This document shows, piece by piece, positions 54,411 through 63,764 of a stretch of 64,000 nucleotides of DNA. Made by a program: the position numbers and the translations under genes. The notes under the pieces are model-generated. The model worked only from the letters and a program-made list of their open reading frames with translations. It was not told where the DNA came from and did no database searches. Numbering within the stretch: the first letter of the stretch is position 1; each line of letters starts with the position of its first letter. The stretch is from DATKCT01 sp035513055 (GTDB taxonomy: Bacteria; Verrucomicrobiota; Verrucomicrobiia; Verrucomicrobiales; DEV007). Location: the NCBI GenBank assembly GCA_035513055.1, contig DATKCT010000149.1:72463-136462 (forward strand). Direction: 5' to 3'.

Positions 54411-54719
54411 TCTCATTACCTGCACCTGATGGAGCACGAAGGCGAGACCTTCTCGCGAGGGATGGTCGAGCGCGGGACGCTGGAACGTCTGCTCCCAGTC
54501 CTCATGACCGCCTTGGTCGCCGGAATTGCTCTGACCCCGCTCGTCCTGGCGGGCGACGCCGCCGGCAAGGAGATCCTCCATCCCATCGCGGTGGTGATCG
54601 TTGGGGGATTGGCGACCTCGACTCTCCTCGGTCTCGGCGTCACTCCCGCCGTCTTCTGGTCATTCGGGGCGAAGGCGGCGCGCCGGGCTCTGGCGCGCCG
54701 GGCCTTGGTGCAGCGGTGA
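54411..54719 (+). pseudogene. C-terminal fragment of a CusA/CzcA-type RND efflux pump
   Basis: About 100 residues match the very end of a heavy-metal RND transporter: ISHYLHLMEHEGETFSRG, ERLLPVLMTALVAGIALTPL, and EILHPIAVVIVGGLATSTLL followed by VTPAVFW. A complete pump has over 1000 residues, so more than nine tenths is missing, with the break just before ISHYLHLM. An in-frame start exists at 54378, giving 113 residues, but it cannot form a pump. It lies between the XdhC-MocA gene and the giant kinase gene and is probably inert. Confidence 0.7.
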
Positions 54720-54765
54720 CAACGCACGGAGTAACCTTTGCAACGCGTACTCATAGTGGCTCCGG

Positions 54766-57700
54766 ATGGCGCGTCATCCGGCATTGCCATCGTCCGCGGC
54801 GCCTGGCATGCTGGCGGGCGAAACGATGGAGGGCTTCGACGAGTCCAAGACTGCGCCCGACCACGGCAACGGGTCCGGCGGCGTGAAGGGATCCAGCGGC
54901 GGCGAGGGCTTCCGGCCGCGCATTATGCCTGAGACCATCGGGCGCTTTCAAATCGTCAAGGTTCTCGGCGCCGGAGCGTTCGGCGTTGTCTATCATGGCT
55001 ACGATCCGGAACTCGATCGCGAGGTCGCCATAAAACTTCTGCCGCGTCTCTCCGCAGCCCGGCATGGGGATGAGGGCGACATCCGCCTTGACGAAGCGCG
55101 AGCCCTGGGCCGGCTCGATCACCCCAACATCGTTCCCGTTCACGATGTCGGCACGCTTCCCACCGGCGAAATGTTCATCGTTTCGAAGCTGATCGAAGGC
55201 GTCGCCCTCTCTCAGATCATGGAGAAATCGCAGTGCGATCCTGTCCGCGCCACCGAACTGCTCACGATGGTCTGCGAAGCCCTGCAACACGCCCATCGCG
55301 AGCGCATCTATCACCGGGACGTCAAGCCTGCCAACATCCTTGTCGATCACCAGGGAAACCCGTTCCTCATCGATTTTGGGATCGCCCTGCTCAACGAGCG
55401 CTTCGGAGATCCCCGGCGCTTCCGCAGAGCCGGCACCCCGCAATACATGAGCCCGGAACAAGCCCGCGGCGAAGGGCACCTCTTGGACGGGCGCAGCGAC
55501 ATCTGGGCCGTTGGGGTCATTCTTTACGAGTGGCTCACCGGCCAGCGACCTTTTGAGGGAGCTAACTACGAAGAGATCCTCGACCGCGTCACCCGGCTCG
55601 ACCCAAAGCCGCTTCGGCAGCACCGCGTCGCCATCGATCCGGAACTGGAACGTATCGTTCTGCGCGCTCTGTCGAAACTTCCATCCAACCGTTACCCTTC
55701 GGCGCTTGACCTCGCCGCCGACCTCAGCAGTTGGAGAGCGATGCGAACGGCGCCTGACAGCACCGCGGATTCCGGCTCCACGTTTACTCCGCGCGGCTTG
55801 CAATCCTATTCCGCCGCCGACGCCGGATTCTTTCTGGAACTTCTGCCCGGACCACGCGATCGCCGGGGCCTTCCCACCAGCGTGCGCTTCTGGAAGGAGG
55901 GGATCGAAGAGCAAACTCCCGGCGCAGCCTTCCGGGCCGGTTTGCTCTACGGCCCCTCCGGGAGCGGGAAATCCTCTTTTTTACGCGCCGCCGTGCTGCC
56001 CCATCTCGCTTACGACGTTGAACCCGTCTTTGTGGAAGCCGCCGCCGGCGTTACCGAGGAACGCCTGCGCGGGGCGTTGATGCGACGAATGCCTTCTCTT
56101 CCCGCCTCGACGTCCCTCTCCTCCGTCCTGCGCGCCGCCCGCGAAGGATCGGCCGGGTTCGGAGGAAGCAAACTCCTTCTTATTCTCGATCAGTTCGAGC
56201 AGTGGTTGCATGCCGATTGGATGCATCGCGGGCCTTGCGATCTGATCGACGCGCTGAGGCAATGCGACGGCCAACGGGTTCAGGCGCTGTTCGTGGTGCG
56301 GGACGACTTCTGGCTGGCCACGAGTCAGTTCATGCATCAGCTCGAAGTGGAGTTGCATACGGCGACAAACTGCGCGTGCGTGGAAGCCTTCGACTTGAAC
56401 CACGCCGAGCAAGTGCTCATCAAGTTGGGCAGGGCTTACCATCGCCTTCCCCCGGAACCCGAATCCCTGAGCGAAGTAGAGACCACTTTCATCTCCCAGG
56501 CCCTGGGGCTGCTAACCAGCGGATCCACCGTTGAGCCCGTGCTCCTCACTGTCTTCGCCGAGCTTTTCAAGGCGCGCCCCTGGGATCCGCGGCAGCTCAA
56601 GGACTTGGGCGGCGCGGCCGGTCTGGGGGTCCGCTTTCTTGATGACAGCCTCCAAGGTCGCCACGCCAATCCGGAGCTGCGCAAGAACCTCCCAGCCGTG
56701 GAAATGATCCTGGCCGGCCTCATCCCGCCGGCAGGTTCCAGCTTGAAGAGCCGGGCCCGGCCCGAAAGTGAGCTGATGGAAGTGTCCCGCCTCAGCCACT
56801 CCCCAGAGGTATTTCACGGCATCATTCGCTCCCTGGACCGCGACCTCCGCATTCTGGCTCCGGCTGAATCCGGCGAATCCAGTCTCGGCAAGGAATACCA
56901 GCTCACGCACGATTTCCTCGTCGACGCCGTGCGGGAATGGATCGATCGCCGCAGCATGGCGACCCTGCATGGGCGCGTCGGCCTGCAACTCCGCCAAGTC
57001 ACGGAAGTCTGGACGAGCAACAACCGGAAGCGCCGATTCCTTCCCACTTTCTGGGAATGGTTGCTGTTCCTGGCGCATACACCGAGGGGGCAACGTTCTG
57101 AACCGCAACGGGCTCTGTTGCGCGAAAGCTCGAAACGCCATCTTCGCCGCCTGGCTCTCTCCGCCGCCGCCGCGGGTTGCCTGGTTGTGGGATACCAGTC
57201 CTTTGTGGGCCTCTACCGTGGGCACATCCACAGCCAGAACCTCCTGAACGCTTCCGTGGCGCAACTGCCGGTGCTCAAAGCCAAGGCCGAACCTTACAAC
57301 CATTGGGTCTACCGGATTCTAAAGAAGGAGCTTGCCCTCCCCTCCGATCGCGAGCCGCGGCACGAACAGCAGTTCAATGCCCTCTATGTCCTCGTCGACC
57401 ACTCGCCGGCCCTGTATGCGGGCCGGCTTTTCGAAGAGTTCTTGCTCAACGCAGCCGATCCCGGGTCGATCGAGATGCTTTCCACCGCCCTGGCGCCCCA
57501 TGCCGGTGCTCACCTGAGCAGCCAGCTCGAGACTTTGGCCTCCGGACTCGCCGAAGGCGGACTAGAAGAACGCATCCGGTCGGCGCTCATCCTGGCGAAC
57601 CTTACTCCGCACCAGGGTTTTTGGGACCACGAGACTCCAGTGCAGTTGCTCGCCAAAGAACTGGTCGATCCCCGGTTGAAAGACCGGGCCGCCTGGGCCG

Positions 57701-59118
57701 CACATTTCCAAAAGCTGCGCGGCAGCCTCAGCCCATCTGCGCGCCTGGCGCTGGAACAACCGCTGCGCGAAGCCTTCCGTGCAGCCTCGCCGTCCTCACA
57801 AACGGATGCTCACGCCGTCGCCGCATCCGCCGTGCTGGCCGAGTTCCTCGCCGGCGACGATGAAGGCTTACTGGAACTGCTCGACGAGGCCCGGCTCGAT
57901 CAGCTAGCGCCTCTCACCGCGAAACTGGCCGGCCCCAAGATCCGCAATCAGACGATTCCCAAACTCCAGCTTCGTGCGGTAGCGTCACCGGGAGCAGCGG
58001 ATTCCGTACGTGTGTCCAACGCCATTTTGGCGCTCTTCGCTCTTGGGGAGCCTACCAGCGCTTGGAGCGCGGTGGAAACGGTCACGCATCCAGTTGCCTT
58101 CGCCAGACTTCATCTTGGCGCGCGTGATGCAGGAGCCCGTCCATCCGTTTTCAGCGAGGAGATCCTGAGGCCGGACTGGGGGGTCGATGTCAGCCCATGG
58201 TTCGAATTGCATCAGCTCGATTCCAACGGCGCCCCGGGCGGTTCTGCGCTCGATCGACGCCTTCACATCGCTCTTCTCGGCCTCGCCGAGTGGTCTTGGG
58301 AAGACCTCGAAGGTTTTCCCCGTGAGACCTGGTTCCAGCGCGTTGAAGAACTCTGGCGCTCGCGGCCCGAAGGGCGCCTCCACTCGGCGGCCCACTGCGT
58401 CTTGCAGGCATGGCGCCGGCTCCCTCCAGATGCGCCTCCCAGCCGGCCGCTCCCCGTGGACCGGTCCTTGCGTGAGGGAGAATGGTTTTCCTCCCACAAT
58501 GGCCACGTCTTCATTGCCGTGCGGCCTGATGCTCCGGAACCCAGCCTCCCGCTGGCGGGTATCGCCACCATGGAAACCACCACAGCGCAATTCAAGGCGC
58601 TGAGCCAAAGGAGGGATCCCGACGCGGATGAGTACATGGAAGGCAGCTTCGATAAGTCCGATTCGCCCATCGTCTTTTTGGTCTCTGACGAGTTCGCCGA
58701 TTACTTCGCTCATATCGACCCCTGGGACCCGCGCTTCCGGCTGCCCTCAGTGCCGGAATGGCTCGGCGCCTGCCTCGGCCAGATCAGCGACCCCACCTAC
58801 TGCGGCGCCTCTGGTTCCGAAAAGCTCCTGCTGCATCACGAATGGTTGGCGGAGAACTCGCAGTCCTCCGCCCATCCGGTGGGAACCCTTAAACCCAATC
58901 CGCTGGGTTTCTTCGACATGCTGGGGAACTGCAGCGAAGCTTGTCTGCCAGGCCCGAATTCCGGCAGCGCCGGCCCGCTTTATCGGAATGTTGGGTCGTT
59001 CTATAAGAGCGATTCCTCGAACGTTTCGGCACAGAACCAGCATGAGGGACTCCTCATTGGGCGGGAGAACTGGATCACCTTCCGCGCCGCTTGCGATCTG
59101 CCTGGGGCACGCCCCTAG
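54766..59118 (+). CDS. Ser/Thr kinase - STAND-type ATPase - FGE-like membrane protein
   Basis: 1450 residues from ATG 54766; ATGs at 54808 and 54826 are equally plausible. A protein kinase spans about 60-320: GAGAFGVVYHG (G68), K90, catalytic D185 in HRDVKPAN, DFGIA at 203, TPQYMSPEQARG. An nSTAND-type P-loop ATPase follows (GPSGSGKSS from 396; LLILDQFEQW around D475). A membrane segment lies at about 796-812. The periplasmic half is helical, HEAT-like, and ends in a formylglycine-enzyme-like (FGE-sulfatase) module from about 1326 (LPSVPEWLGACLG, NPLGFFDMLGNCSE). It is probably a signalling receptor with its sensor outside. Confidence 0.85.
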   Translation: MARHPALPSSAAPGMLAGETMEGFDESKTAPDHGNGSGGVKGSSGGEGFRPRIMPETIGRFQIVKVLGAGAFGVVYHGYDPELDREVAIKLLPRLSAARHGDEGDIRLDEARALGRLDHPNIVPVHDVGTLPTGEMFIVSKLIEGVALSQIMEKSQCDPVRATELLTMVCEALQHAHRERIYHRDVKPANILVDHQGNPFLIDFGIALLNERFGDPRRFRRAGTPQYMSPEQARGEGHLLDGRSDIWAVGVILYEWLTGQRPFEGANYEEILDRVTRLDPKPLRQHRVAIDPELERIVLRALSKLPSNRYPSALDLAADLSSWRAMRTAPDSTADSGSTFTPRGLQSYSAADAGFFLELLPGPRDRRGLPTSVRFWKEGIEEQTPGAAFRAGLLYGPSGSGKSSFLRAAVLPHLAYDVEPVFVEAAAGVTEERLRGALMRRMPSLPASTSLSSVLRAAREGSAGFGGSKLLLILDQFEQWLHADWMHRGPCDLIDALRQCDGQRVQALFVVRDDFWLATSQFMHQLEVELHTATNCACVEAFDLNHAEQVLIKLGRAYHRLPPEPESLSEVETTFISQALGLLTSGSTVEPVLLTVFAELFKARPWDPRQLKDLGGAAGLGVRFLDDSLQGRHANPELRKNLPAVEMILAGLIPPAGSSLKSRARPESELMEVSRLSHSPEVFHGIIRSLDRDLRILAPAESGESSLGKEYQLTHDFLVDAVREWIDRRSMATLHGRVGLQLRQVTEVWTSNNRKRRFLPTFWEWLLFLAHTPRGQRSEPQRALLRESSKRHLRRLALSAAAAGCLVVGYQSFVGLYRGHIHSQNLLNASVAQLPVLKAKAEPYNHWVYRILKKELALPSDREPRHEQQFNALYVLVDHSPALYAGRLFEEFLLNAADPGSIEMLSTALAPHAGAHLSSQLETLASGLAEGGLEERIRSALILANLTPHQGFWDHETPVQLLAKELVDPRLKDRAAWAAHFQKLRGSLSPSARLALEQPLREAFRAASPSSQTDAHAVAASAVLAEFLAGDDEGLLELLDEARLDQLAPLTAKLAGPKIRNQTIPKLQLRAVASPGAADSVRVSNAILALFALGEPTSAWSAVETVTHPVAFARLHLGARDAGARPSVFSEEILRPDWGVDVSPWFELHQLDSNGAPGGSALDRRLHIALLGLAEWSWEDLEGFPRETWFQRVEELWRSRPEGRLHSAAHCVLQAWRRLPPDAPPSRPLPVDRSLREGEWFSSHNGHVFIAVRPDAPEPSLPLAGIATMETTTAQFKALSQRRDPDADEYMEGSFDKSDSPIVFLVSDEFADYFAHIDPWDPRFRLPSVPEWLGACLGQISDPTYCGASGSEKLLLHHEWLAENSQSSAHPVGTLKPNPLGFFDMLGNCSEACLPGPNSGSAGPLYRNVGSFYKSDSSNVSAQNQHEGLLIGRENWITFRAACDLPGARP

Positions 59119-59245
59119 GCCCGGATTTCTCAAACAGTCTCGCATGGCCGTTTCTTGCAAGGCTGCCCGCGCCTCGTGCGGACAGCCGAGCGAAGCGAGG
59201 CAGCCAGTCCGAACGGACGTCCCGGAGGGCCGGGCAAAGGGACCA
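59114..59245. repeat. partial repeat related to the MITE-like family (copy D)
   Basis: It starts CCTAGGCCCGGATTTCTCA, like the terminus of copy A, overlapping the stop of the kinase gene. It shares the internal block GAGCGAAGCGAGGCAGCCAG (59188-59207) with copy A (about 38206-38225). I cannot see a matching right end, so the boundary is approximate. Confidence 0.5.
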
Positions 59246-59602
59246 GCCCCAAGGGCTGGGAGCGGCGGGAGGATGCCCTGGTGACGCCGGGGGCAACCCT
59301 TAGATAGCCGCAGCATGGGGCGCTGGGCTTAAAAACAGAACCGATGCGACTAACGCGGAGCAGAATTCTTCCTTTTGTTCTTTACGTGACCTGTTCCACC
59401 ATCTCAGTATCGTTTTGGCTCGGATTCCTCACGGCGTTTCGTCGCGAGGCGGCGGGCGCTCCCTTGCCGGCACGGCCGCGCGCCGCCGAGGGCTTGAACT
59501 GGGTCCGGACCCCTGTTCAAGCCCCAGGCAAGCGCACAGTTGTGAGCATGGAGCGTAGCAGAAAGGTGAGAAGAATACGGGCCGAGAAAAGGGGATTTCA
59601 TT
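59119..59602. other. intergenic region filled by repeats
   Basis: 484 bp between the kinase gene and the Cys-rich membrane protein. It contains the partial repeat at 59114-59245 and the element at 59417-59583. The remainder shows no gene. The promoter of the Cys-rich protein may overlap the second element. Confidence 0.5.
59417..59583. mobile_element. MITE-like element, copy C (diverged)
   Basis: It begins GGCTCGGATTCCTCAC and ends GTGAGAAGAATACGGGCC; the end reads as the complement of the start allowing a 2-base gap. Internal marks of the family are present: CGTTTCGTCGCGAGGCGG from 59435, GCCGCCGAGGGCTTGAACT and CTGTTCAAGCCCCAGGCAAG. It is more diverged than copies A and B. Confidence 0.6.
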
Positions 59603-59938
59603 ATGGCCAGTTGCCCATCTTATTTTCCGGCGAGTTGCAGCAATTGCAGCGGCTCGTCTTCCGACGACTGCAATTGCGGGTACGTCATCGAACGTTACGA
59701 TCCCGTGCAAAAAGAATGGAGAATTCTGGCGCAGAGGTGCACCGGGACTTGCAAAGCACCCCCGGATATGAGTCAGGACATATCGGGAGCACACGCGTCT
59801 TTCGCGGGGATGTGCCGGTTGCGCTGTTGCGTGCCGGCCGTCCACGTTGCCAGCAGCGGGCAACGGCTCATTTGGTATGCCGTCGGCGCAGCGGCGATCG
59901 CCGTTCTCATCTACTTCCTCTACCGGCTGATCTTCTGA
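59603..59938 (+). CDS. small Cys-rich membrane protein
   Basis: 111 residues. Ten Cys precede the membrane segment: C4, C12, C15, C23, C25, C46, C50, C71, C75 and C76. A single helix lies at about 89-107 (LIWYAVGAAAIAVLIYFLY). The Cys spacing could bind a metal cluster or form disulfides; no family is recognised. It is followed 66 bp later by a glycosyltransferase whose N-terminus is also Cys-rich, so the two may work together. Coding is supported by composition and clear start. Confidence 0.6.
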   Translation: MASCPSYFPASCSNCSGSSSDDCNCGYVIERYDPVQKEWRILAQRCTGTCKAPPDMSQDISGAHASFAGMCRLRCCVPAVHVASSGQRLIWYAVGAAAIAVLIYFLYRLIF

Positions 59939-60004
59939 GGGACGCCGTATGTTCCACGCCCGCGATCGCAGCGGAAGACAGCCAGATGACCCCAAGGTTG
60001 GACC

Positions 60005-62584
60005 ATGGAGGTAAGCCCGCCTCCCCGGCCCGGCGCCGGACGCAGCCCGGAACGCTGCCCCTATCATAAGCCGGCGCCTCCGGCGGAGCCGGACGGTTCG
60101 CCCGCCGCCTTCTGCGGATTCCTGGAACAACTCACCGGAATCGGCGATCCCTTGCGCTGCCAGGTCGGGCTCGACGCCTGCCGCGCCTGCTGCCTCGAAC
60201 CCGAACCCGCCGGCGAACGCATCAATTCCGTCATCGCCTCTTTCCTCTTCGGCCTAACTGTCGAAGTGCCGCCGAAGGAATCTCATCCGCTGTGGAACTC
60301 GCGTCGCGTCGATCACCTTCAGGAACTCGCTCTCGCTCACATGGAACGGGTCGATGCCCCGCGCCCTGCTCAGCCCAGCCGCGTCCCGCCATACACGGGC
60401 CCCTGCTTCTTTCTCGGACCCGAATCGGGCCGGGTCGAATGCACGAGCTGCCGCGGCCGGGTCCTCCTGAAGGAGTTTCTCTGCCAGCATCCCTATCACG
60501 AACGCACCACTATCCGGTCCTGTCGCTCCTGCCAAGACTACGAGGCCCCACTCTTGCGCGGAAGAGTCCGCACTTGGGCCGTCGCCGTCGTCACCGCTCC
60601 CCGCCGCAGTCCCACGCTCGCCCGGACTCTGGAAAGCCTGGCTCGCGCCGGATGGAAGACCCCTTTCCTCTTCGCCGAACCGGGCTCGAAACTGCCGAGG
60701 TTCGTGAACCGCTCCCGTCTCACATCCCGTCGCGAAGTCCTGGGAGCCTGGGGAAACTGGCTCCTTGCCGCGTCGGAACTCGCCCTGCTCCATCCCCATG
60801 CCGACGCCTACCTCATTTGCCAGGATGACGCTGTCTTTTGCCGGCATTTGCGCGAGTATCTGGAAACTCATCTCTGGCCTGCGGAACGGGTTGGAGTCGT
60901 TTCCCTCCACACTCCGCGGCATCATACCGGATCCAGCCCCGGTTTTTTCCCTTTTGACCCCGGCTGGGGGGCCTGGGGAGCCATGGCCTACCTCTTTCCC
61001 AATGCCTCGCTTCGTAATCTCCTTTCCGACCCCCGCGTCATCAACCATCGCCATCGTGGACCCGGCGACGGCTTGCGCAATGTGGACTCCGTGGTTGGCG
61101 ATTGGTGCCGCCGCAGCGGTGTTCCCTATTTCCTCCACAGCCCGAGCCTTTCCCAACATACCGGCGAGACATCCACTCTTTGGAAGAACTCGTCCCTCCG
61201 CGGCCGCCGGTCCGCCGCCGACTTCCCTGGCGAAGACTTCGATGCCCGCCGCCTTCCAGGCGTTGCCACTTCTACGGCGAATCTGACAGCGACCCCTCCG
61301 GCCCCTCCCTTCCCGGAAGCGAACGACCATGCCGGCATCGCCTTGCTGATTGACGCGACCCGCGGGGATTGCTCGAAGCTGCTGTCCAGTCTCCCTTCCC
61401 TGCTGCGGCCGCCCCCGGAAGCCCTGCTCTTCGTCGCTCAAGAAAACAGCGTTGTTCCCGCGGCTGACGCGCCTTGGATTCGAACGATTGTGGGGCCCGG
61501 CTCGCCTTCTCAGGATGTTGTCCAGCGCTTCCTAACTGAGATCACCGCGGAATGGATCGCGGTTCCCGACCCGGAGCGCCCTCTTCCTCCAGACGCGTTC
61601 GACAGAGCGGCCCGCATGTTGCAAGAAGCCCAGCCCGGCCACGGCATCCTGCGGACCTGTCCGGAACACGCCGGCTCTCCTCTGCCCGGCCTTACGATCT
61701 TCCGCCGCGATGCCGCCGTCGAGTTGGGGTTGTGCCGCAATGCCTCGCTGCTTGGAGATCCTCTCGACGCGGGCCGGCGACTGACGGAACTCGGATGGCG
61801 CGACCTGGCCGCGCCCGCCCCCGATCCCGCTCCGGCGGCCCTCCCGCTGCGCGATTCCTGGAGCAACTATCGCTTCACCCTCGTGACCGTGCTGATCGGC
61901 CGGCGCCAATGTTTCGACTCGTGGCTCGACTGGCTCCGCAACGAATCCTTCCCCGACGACACCTCCCTCGTTTTTGTCGACAACAGCAGCAACGAGGAGT
62001 TTGGCGCGCTGCTTCGCGACAGCGCCATGGAGCTTATCCGGGAACGCGAGTTCGCTGGTCTCCGGCTCGTCCGCGGTCCCGGCCCAGTGCTCGATGGCCC
62101 CCGCCTGTCCCTAGCACGCTACTCTAACTACGCGCATGCTCTCCATCTGGCGCTGGCCCCGTCGGGCGGCGATTTGGCGCTCACCATCGACTGCGACGTT
62201 GTCCCGGCGCCCGGGGCCGTCCAACTCTTGCTGGAAGCCTACACCGGGCTGGTCCGCTCCGGAGCCCAACCCGGCGCCGTGAGCGGAGTTTACGAATCGG
62301 CGAACTACCGCGGGCACCTCACTGCGGCGCGATCGCGGAGGGCCTGGCGGGACATACCTGAAATCGATGAGATTGCTCCTGGAGAACTCGTCGAGGTGGG
62401 TTTTGCCGGCAACGGCTGCTGTTTGATGGCCGTTCCAGCCCTGCATCAAGCCCTGCCTCTGCGACCCCGCCTGCTTCCCGGCGGCGGCGTCGCCGGTCCC
62501 GACTACGTGCTGTGCGAAACTTTGCGCCGGTTCGGATACACGGTCTGGCTGCACGGCTCGGTCCGCTGCCGGCACTTTTACTGA
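60005..62584 (+). CDS. large two-domain glycosyltransferase with Cys-rich N-terminus
   Basis: 859 residues, no membrane segment. Residues about 1-185 contain several Cys pairs (CPYH, CRACC, CTSC, CRSC), suggesting zinc sites. A first transferase-like domain follows (VAVVTAPRRSPTLARTLESL; YLICQDDAVFCRH supplying an acidic metal motif; HRHRGPGDGLRNVDSVVGDW). A second, GT2-like domain starts near residue 620 (FTLVTVLIGRRQCFDSWLDW, VFVDNSSNEEFG, LTIDCDVVPAPGAV with a D-x-D). It should transfer sugar to an acceptor in the cytoplasm; the acceptor is unknown. Confidence 0.75.
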   Translation: MEVSPPPRPGAGRSPERCPYHKPAPPAEPDGSPAAFCGFLEQLTGIGDPLRCQVGLDACRACCLEPEPAGERINSVIASFLFGLTVEVPPKESHPLWNSRRVDHLQELALAHMERVDAPRPAQPSRVPPYTGPCFFLGPESGRVECTSCRGRVLLKEFLCQHPYHERTTIRSCRSCQDYEAPLLRGRVRTWAVAVVTAPRRSPTLARTLESLARAGWKTPFLFAEPGSKLPRFVNRSRLTSRREVLGAWGNWLLAASELALLHPHADAYLICQDDAVFCRHLREYLETHLWPAERVGVVSLHTPRHHTGSSPGFFPFDPGWGAWGAMAYLFPNASLRNLLSDPRVINHRHRGPGDGLRNVDSVVGDWCRRSGVPYFLHSPSLSQHTGETSTLWKNSSLRGRRSAADFPGEDFDARRLPGVATSTANLTATPPAPPFPEANDHAGIALLIDATRGDCSKLLSSLPSLLRPPPEALLFVAQENSVVPAADAPWIRTIVGPGSPSQDVVQRFLTEITAEWIAVPDPERPLPPDAFDRAARMLQEAQPGHGILRTCPEHAGSPLPGLTIFRRDAAVELGLCRNASLLGDPLDAGRRLTELGWRDLAAPAPDPAPAALPLRDSWSNYRFTLVTVLIGRRQCFDSWLDWLRNESFPDDTSLVFVDNSSNEEFGALLRDSAMELIREREFAGLRLVRGPGPVLDGPRLSLARYSNYAHALHLALAPSGGDLALTIDCDVVPAPGAVQLLLEAYTGLVRSGAQPGAVSGVYESANYRGHLTAARSRRAWRDIPEIDEIAPGELVEVGFAGNGCCLMAVPALHQALPLRPRLLPGGGVAGPDYVLCETLRRFGYTVWLHGSVRCRHFY

Positions 62585-62594
62585 CGAAACCTAA

Positions 62595-63764
62595 CTATTG
62601 AATGCGCCCTGGCCGCGCCTGCAATCGCGCGTCCGAAGAAGCCGGATTCTCCGTTTCCGAAGCCGGCATGAGCCCTGCCTCGGGACCCGAATCATCGCTG
62701 CTCACGCCGGCGTTCCCTCTACGCGCCGCGATCCACTCCACAAGGAGACTAAAGCAAACCGCAAGAAGGCTCGGCCCCAGGAAGACCCCGATCAAGCCAA
62801 AGGCCAATGCTCCGCCGATCACCCCCAAGAAAACGAGGACGAAAGGCATCCGGTTGGCTTGTACGATAATCAGAGGACGCACCAGATTATCGACGCTGCT
62901 CACCAACATTCCCCAGGCGAGCATGAAGATTGCCCAGCCGGGAGTTGAATGTTGATAAAGCCACAGGGCCGCGGGCAACCACACCAACGGCGGCCCCATC
63001 GGGATGACTGAAACAAAAAATGTAACCAACGCCAGCAAGGCCGCGCCCGGCACCCCGGCAATGGCGAATCCGATCCCCGCCACCACAGCCTGCACCACCG
63101 CCGTGCCCAGAATACCGTAAACCACGCTGCGCACCGTGCCTCCGGCCACATCCTGCAACAGATGAATTCCACGCTTGGCCCCTAATCGCGCCGCCACGGC
63201 GCGGGCCCCTTCACCCAGGCGCGCTCCATCCCGGAAAAAGAAGAAGGCGAGGAAGATGCTCAACGCCAGGTCGAGCACGCCCCGTCCGATGGCCACGCTA
63301 CCTCGCACCACCCAACCCGTGGCCGGTTCCACAAACCGGTCCAATTCGCGCAACAGAATGGTTCCGTCTTGGGAAACGCGCGACCAGTAGTCCGCGGCGG
63401 CCGCCCCAACAAAGGGAAAATCCTTCAACCAAGCCGGCGCTTCCGGAAGCCCGCGGTTCATCCATTGTACCGTGGCCAAACCGAATTCCCGGACGTTGTC
63501 CACGAGCGTGAAGCCGATGATCACCGACGGGACCAGCAGGATCAACGTGATCGCCAGCGTCATCAAGGAAGCGGCGAGGGTCTTGCGTCCGCCGACAAGC
63601 GCCAGAAGTCTCCGGTGGAAGGGCCAGCAAGAAAAGGTCAGGACCACCGCCCACATCAGAGAAGACAAAAACGGCCGCATCACCATGAAGCAGCCCACCA
63701 CCACCAAAGCCACCGCCACCAGAGCGATAAGCTGGTCTGTCCGGGTGGCGCGTCGCGTGGCCAT
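62595..63764 (-). CDS. AI-2E family transporter (PerM/TqsA-like)
   Basis: 389 residues from ATG 63764 (MATRRATRTDQL), removing a long non-homologous N-terminal extension. About eight membrane segments; family features are the FMVMRPFLSSLMWAVVLTF first pair, IFLAFFFFRDGARLGEGARA, and ALVTFFVSVIPMGPPLVWLP. The family exports autoinducer-2 or moves other small solutes; assignment to AI-2 is not safe. The C-terminal tail is Ser/Pro/Glu-rich. It is convergent with the glycosyltransferase gene, 10 bp apart. Confidence 0.88.
   Translation of the reverse strand: MATRRATRTDQLIALVAVALVVVGCFMVMRPFLSSLMWAVVLTFSCWPFHRRLLALVGGRKTLAASLMTLAITLILLVPSVIIGFTLVDNVREFGLATVQWMNRGLPEAPAWLKDFPFVGAAAADYWSRVSQDGTILLRELDRFVEPATGWVVRGSVAIGRGVLDLALSIFLAFFFFRDGARLGEGARAVAARLGAKRGIHLLQDVAGGTVRSVVYGILGTAVVQAVVAGIGFAIAGVPGAALLALVTFFVSVIPMGPPLVWLPAALWLYQHSTPGWAIFMLAWGMLVSSVDNLVRPLIIVQANRMPFVLVFLGVIGGALAFGLIGVFLGPSLLAVCFSLLVEWIAARRGNAGVSSDDSGPEAGLMPASETENPASSDARLQARPGRIQ

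Noticed and set aside
54395..54411. Similarity of the RND fragment's 5' junction to the MITE-like terminus
   Set aside because: The shared ATTTCTCATT is also the natural coding of the pump's IleSerHis sequence, so it is not evidence of an element end.
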